Positions 4,864-7,851 of a DNA stretch of 7,851 bases are shown here, piece by piece. The stretch comes from Anaerolineae bacterium (GTDB taxonomy: Bacteria; Chloroflexota; Anaerolineae; Epilineales; JAHCIE01). The stretch spans positions 1-7,851 of the forward strand of contig JAHCIE010000141.1 of the NCBI GenBank assembly GCA_026129385.1, in the 5' to 3' direction. The position numbers were made by a program, and so were the translations under genes. Position 1 is the first letter of the stretch. Each line of letters starts with the position of its first letter. Under the pieces are notes generated by a model. The model saw only the letters and a program-made list of their open reading frames with translations. It did no database searches and was not told the DNA's origin.

Positions 4864-7248
4864 ATGGCGACTGTGGAACTGAAGGAACAGCCACGGAAGG
4901 CGCGGCGAGCCATCAAGGAGGCGCGCTTTCCCTATCTCCCCGGCCTGGACGGATTGCGCGCCCTGGCCGTCATCGCCGTGTTGCTCTATCACGCCGACCT
5001 ACAGTGGATTCCCGGCGGCTTCCTCGGCGTCGAAGTCTTCTTTGTCATCAGCGGCTACCTCATTACCGGCCTCCTGTTGGCCGAGTGGCGCAGCCACGGT
5101 CATATCGATCTCAAAGCCTTCTGGCTCCGCCGCGCCCGCCGCCTGCTCCCCGCCCTCTATCTTCTGCTCGGCGTCACGATGCTGTACGCCGCCGTCTTCC
5201 TCTACAACGAGGTCGCCTCACTGCGGGGCGACGTGCTGGCCGCCCTGGCGTATGTCACCAACTGGTATCTGATCTTTACCGAGAAGTCCTACTTCGAGGC
5301 CGTCGGCCGCCCCTCTCTGCTGCGCCACCTGTGGTCGCTGGCCGTCGAGGAGCAGTTCTATCTCTTCTGGCCTATCCTCATTGCCCTGGGCATGAGTGTC
5401 TGGCGGCGGCGCTGGGTGCTGACCGCCATCCTGGCCGGGGCCGCCGCGTCTACGCTGTGGATGGCCTACCTCTACCAGCCCAACATCGACCCGTCTCGCG
5501 TCTATTACGGCACGGACACCCGCGCGGCGGGCTTTCTCATCGGCTGCGCCCTGGCCTTCGTCTGGGCCCCCGACACCCTGCGCGCCACCGTCAAGGGGTA
5601 CACGACGCGCGACAAAGCCCTCGTCCAGGGCATGGGTGTTGCTGCCCTCGTCGCCCTGCTGGCCCTGTTCTCCTTCGCCACCGAGTACAGCCCCTTCCTC
5701 TACTACGGTGGCTTCGCCCTCGTCGCCCTGGTCACGGCCGCCCTTATTGCCGCCGTCGCCCATCCGGCGGCCGGATGGCTGTCGGCGGCGCTGGGTTGGG
5801 GCATCCTTCGTTGGATCGGCCTGCGCTCCTACGGCATCTATCTCTGGCATTGGCCCGTGTACATGGTGACCCGCCCGCAACTGGACATGATGCTGGAGGG
5901 CCTGCCCCTGCTGGGGCTGCGCGTCGGCGTCACGGTGGTCCTGGCCGAGCTATCTTACCGCCTGGTGGAGACGCCCATCCGCCACGGCGCGTTGGGGCGC
6001 AACTGGAATCGCCTGCGCGCTTCAACCGGCCGCGAGCGCACTGCCCTCGCCCTGCGCTGGACGGGTGCAGTGGGCGCGCTGGTCGTCCTCGTCGTCGCCC
6101 TGACCATTGCCCTGGTCCGCGCGCCTGAACCGGCCCCGCCGGAGTACCTGCAAGTCCAGTCCATCGACACCGGCCTGAACCCCATCTTGCCACCCGTCGC
6201 CGAGGCCGCCGGGTCTCCACTCCCCGAGGGCGTCTCCGACGCGGCGGCGCCGGCAGTGTCTGGCTCGCCCGCGTCGCCGCCCCTGGTCACGAGCGCGTCC
6301 GCCGCGCCGGCCGATACGACGTGGACTGCGCCGCCTCAGCTCGCCCATGAGCAGCCCCAGGCGACAGACGCCCCCCTGAGTCTGACCGCACCAGAAAGCC
6401 CCTGGGATATTGCCCCGCCGCCGGATGTCAAGGCCCTGCCCTCGACGGTCGAGGCCCGGGCGCGCGGCGAAGTCAGCCTGCGCGAGCGTCCCGACGATCT
6501 CGCGAATACCGTGCGCGGGCTGCCGGCGCATGCGGCGGTGACTATCGATGGCAAGTCGGACGATGGCGTGTGGTATCGCGTGCAGGCTGAGGGTGAGTCC
6601 CAGGGCTGGCTGCCCGGGGATGACCTTCAGGCCGCCGCGCCCACCCTTCACGTCCCTATCGTCGCCTCGGCCACGGGGACCACCAGGCTCCAGTCTGGTG
6701 ACTCTGTCCAGGCGTCCGCGCCACCGGCTCCCCAGGCCGCCGCGCCCTCCCCGCCCCCCGCGAGTCTGGCGTTAGTCCCGCCGAGCGTGCGCGTGTCGGC
6801 GATCGGTGACTCGGTGATGCTCGGCGCGGCGGCGGCTATGCAAGCCGGCATCCCCGGCGCGCGTATCGACGCTGCCGTCAGCCGCCAGACTGGCAATGCC
6901 GTCGACATCGTGCGCTCCTGGCGCGACAGCGGTCAGCTCGCCCCCACTGTCGTCGTCCACATGGGCAACAATGGCACGTTCAACGCGGCGCAGTTCGACC
7001 AGCTCATGGAAGCCGTCGGCGACCGCCGCATCATCTTCGTCAATGTCAAAGTGCCGCGTCCGTGGCAAGCGCCCAACAACCGGGTCATCGCCGAGGGCGT
7101 GTCCCGCTATCCGAATGCCACCCTGGTCGATTGGCTCAGCGCCAGCGCCGACCGCCCTGACTTGTTCTGGCAGGATGGCATTCACCTGCGGCCCGAGGGC
7201 GCGCAGATGTATACGCGCCTGGTGGCCGACGCCCTCCTGGGCCGCTAA
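4864..7248 (+). CDS. Membrane O-acyltransferase (AT3, OatA-like) fused to SH3b and SGNH domains
   Basis: A 794-residue envelope protein. Residues about 24-375 form an acyltransferase-3 domain: LDGLRALAV at 28-36, the conserved His at 43 in LLYH, FFVISGYLITG at 59-69, WLRRARRLLP at 87-96, LWSLAVEEQFYLFWP at 156-170, and YLWHWPVY at 326-333. An extra membrane helix (about 399-418) should place the C-terminus outside the cell. Then come a Pro/Ala/Ser-rich linker (about 420-528), a bacterial SH3 domain (about 529-590), a second linker (591-640) and an SGNH domain (about 641-794). The SGNH catalytic set looks intact: GDS with S650, GNNG at 701-704, and DGIH with D771 and H774. OatA-type enzymes pass acetyl groups across the membrane and onto peptidoglycan MurNAc; peptidoglycan or another surface glycan is the inferred target. 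OatA lacks the SH3b module and is nearer 600 residues, so this architecture is unusual. It has its own promoter and ribosome binding site. Confidence 0.92.
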   Translation: MATVELKEQPRKARRAIKEARFPYLPGLDGLRALAVIAVLLYHADLQWIPGGFLGVEVFFVISGYLITGLLLAEWRSHGHIDLKAFWLRRARRLLPALYLLLGVTMLYAAVFLYNEVASLRGDVLAALAYVTNWYLIFTEKSYFEAVGRPSLLRHLWSLAVEEQFYLFWPILIALGMSVWRRRWVLTAILAGAAASTLWMAYLYQPNIDPSRVYYGTDTRAAGFLIGCALAFVWAPDTLRATVKGYTTRDKALVQGMGVAALVALLALFSFATEYSPFLYYGGFALVALVTAALIAAVAHPAAGWLSAALGWGILRWIGLRSYGIYLWHWPVYMVTRPQLDMMLEGLPLLGLRVGVTVVLAELSYRLVETPIRHGALGRNWNRLRASTGRERTALALRWTGAVGALVVLVVALTIALVRAPEPAPPEYLQVQSIDTGLNPILPPVAEAAGSPLPEGVSDAAAPAVSGSPASPPLVTSASAAPADTTWTAPPQLAHEQPQATDAPLSLTAPESPWDIAPPPDVKALPSTVEARARGEVSLRERPDDLANTVRGLPAHAAVTIDGKSDDGVWYRVQAEGESQGWLPGDDLQAAAPTLHVPIVASATGTTRLQSGDSVQASAPPAPQAAAPSPPPASLALVPPSVRVSAIGDSVMLGAAAAMQAGIPGARIDAAVSRQTGNAVDIVRSWRDSGQLAPTVVVHMGNNGTFNAAQFDQLMEAVGDRRIIFVNVKVPRPWQAPNNRVIAEGVSRYPNATLVDWLSASADRPDLFWQDGIHLRPEGAQMYTRLVADALLGR
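6121..6447 (+). other. Low-complexity Pro/Ala/Ser-rich linker within the acyltransferase
   Basis: It encodes residues about 420-528, rich in Pro, Ala, Ser and Thr and free of predicted membrane segments. It follows the last membrane helix and precedes the SH3b domain, and is probably a flexible spacer through the wall. No regular repeat unit was seen. Confidence 0.7.
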
Positions 7249-7251
7249 CTC

Positions 7252-7605
7252 GTGGATCGCATTCCTCTCGCCGCCGATGAATTCGTCCTCTACGACGTGC
7301 GCGTCGTCGTCGAGGCCGTCGGCCCCCATTGCACCTGCGACATGCGCGTTGGCGACGGCTTCGAGGCGCGCGGCGGTAAGCTGTATCTGCCCGACGGTCG
7401 CCCTTTCTGTCTCTATGCCCTGCAAAGCGCGCTGCCCCTCATCCCCGCCAAGCAGCGGCCCTTGCAGCGCGCCGACTGGATGGCGACCGATACCCGCATC
7501 ACCTGCCCCGATCCCCACTGCCAGCTCATCCTACGCATCGATCGCCTCGCGCCGCGTACGCTCCGCCACGGCGATACCAGCGCCGAACCCCTGGACGCTG
7601 CCTGA
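7252..7605 (+). CDS. TIGR04076-like small Cys-rich protein
   Basis: A 117-residue soluble protein of unknown function. The layout resembles the TIGR04076 family: an opening YDVRVVVEAV strand, a Gly/Cys segment (GPHCTCDMRVGDGFEA), a central PDGRPFCLYALQSALPLI segment, and a closing CPDPHCQLILRIDRL. Cysteines at 27, 29, 53, 85 and 90, plus His 26 and 89, could bind a metal or form disulfides; this is inference. The start is a GTG three bases after the acyltransferase TAA and in the same reading frame, with no clear ribosome binding site. It is therefore probably translated by coupling or re-initiation from the upstream gene. The next in-frame Met is at residue 31, past the first conserved strand, so the GTG is preferred. 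The family match is from memory of its pattern and needs a profile search. Confidence 0.75.
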   Translation: MDRIPLAADEFVLYDVRVVVEAVGPHCTCDMRVGDGFEARGGKLYLPDGRPFCLYALQSALPLIPAKQRPLQRADWMATDTRITCPDPHCQLILRIDRLAPRTLRHGDTSAEPLDAA

Positions 7606-7620
7606 CCCTGCCTCACGCGG

Positions 7621-7649
7621 TTGACATCGAGCTTCATTCCGAGTATGAT
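7621..7649 (+). promoter_or_regulatory. Near-consensus sigma70-type promoter for the lipoprotein gene
   Basis: A perfect TTGACA (7621-7626) is followed after exactly 17 bases by TATGAT (7644-7649), one base from the consensus -10 box. Transcription should start near 7656, leaving a leader of about 85 bases. The leader holds a small hairpin, GTCGA (7667-7671) with TCGAC (7675-7679). This is the strongest promoter seen in the window. Confidence 0.8.
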
Positions 7650-7726
7650 GCCCCTCCGTACCCGCGGTCGACAATCGACTTGTAACTCAGCCGGTTGCGG
7701 GATCGCTACGCCCCCGTTTCATCACC

Positions 7727-7734
7727 AGGAGGAG
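7727..7734 (+). promoter_or_regulatory. Strong ribosome binding site for the lipoprotein gene
   Basis: AGGAGGAG ends five bases before the ATG at 7740 and is close to the anti-Shine-Dalgarno complement. Together with the promoter it predicts high expression. Confidence 0.85.
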
Positions 7735-7739
7735 TCGCC

Positions 7740-7851
7740 ATGTATCGTGTCCGAAACGTGGTTCTCATCGTGACCGCCCTGCTACTGCTGATCGCGGCGA
7801 CCGCCTGCGCCCAGGCCCCCGCCGCGCAGCAGGCCGCGCCCACCGTTGCCG
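7740..7851 (+). CDS. Secreted lipoprotein, N-terminal fragment (3' truncated by window)
   Basis: Only the first 37 codons are in view. They encode a short basic start (MYRVRN), a hydrophobic core (residues 7-20), then ATAC with the candidate lipidated Cys at residue 23, followed by an Ala/Gln/Pro-rich flexible stretch. This is a type II signal peptide layout; the -3 residue is Ala rather than the usual Leu, so the lipobox is acceptable but not ideal. Many such starts in related bacteria belong to ABC-transporter solute-binding proteins, and the strong promoter and ribosome binding site suit such an abundant protein, but nothing in the fragment proves it. A link to the rbsD gene upstream through a sugar transporter is possible only as speculation. 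Confidence 0.75.
   Translation, partial: MYRVRNVVLIVTALLLLIAATACAQAPAAQQAAPTVA

Noticed and set aside
5218..5880. 220-codon minus-strand open frame opposite the AT3 domain
   Set aside because: The Gly/Gln/Glu/Arg-rich translation is typical of the antisense of membrane-protein codons; no ribosome binding site.
5004..6128. 374-codon + strand open frame in another phase within the acyltransferase
   Set aside because: Arg/Pro/His-rich translation with no family features; the overlapping frame carries the full AT3 motif set.
6772..7518. 248-codon minus-strand open frame opposite the SGNH domain and the small Cys-rich gene
   Set aside because: It overlaps two well supported + strand genes, spans their junction and shows no recognisable domain.
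7667..7679. Small palindrome in the lipoprotein leader as a possible operator or riboswitch
   Set aside because: A 5-bp stem with a 3-base loop is too small to support more than a chance hairpin.

Overview
This is a high-GC bacterial window in which every supported gene lies on the + strand. Seven genes are visible. Two are cut by the window edges and the other five are complete. Gene content and style suggest a free-living, probably monoderm bacterium, plausibly Chloroflexota. The grounds are a PreP-type M16C peptidase, an S2P protease with CBS domains, bacterial SH3 domains with Pro/Ala-rich linkers, a lipoprotein signal followed by an Ala/Gln/Pro-rich stretch, and strong AGGAGG-type ribosome binding sites. 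That assignment is inference from style, not from a marker gene. No RNA gene, mobile element, CRISPR array or origin was seen.

Layout. (1) 2-1357: C-terminal half of an M16C (presequence-protease-like) metallopeptidase, followed by two hairpins, the second a likely terminator. (2) 1358-1685: a non-coding gap. (3) 1686-4014: a two-gene unit of a membrane site-2 protease with a CBS pair and a membrane-anchored or exported AttH/CrtC-like lipocalin-fold protein. (4) 4036-4702: a good sigma70-type promoter driving a two-gene operon with an ATGA overlap, a 74-residue DUF4177-like protein and D-ribose pyranase RbsD. (5) 4718-7605: another good promoter, a 794-residue membrane O-acyltransferase fused to an SH3b domain and an SGNH esterase/transferase domain, then a small Cys-rich TIGR04076-like protein in the same frame three bases after the stop. 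(6) 7621-7851: a near-consensus promoter, a leader of about 85 bases, a strong ribosome binding site and the first 37 codons of a secreted lipoprotein.

How they work together. The genes form several short transcription units rather than one pathway. The common thread is the cell envelope: S2P intramembrane proteolysis, the lipocalin-like protein, the acyltransferase that probably O-acetylates a wall or surface glycan, and the lipoprotein. RbsD is a sugar-anomer mutarotase normally linked to ribose uptake, but no ribose transporter or kinase is in view. The most unusual item is the AT3-SH3b-SGNH fusion. I see no convincing wholly new multi-gene system. The S2P/lipocalin pair and the DUF4177-like/RbsD pair are the neighbourhoods most worth testing for conservation.
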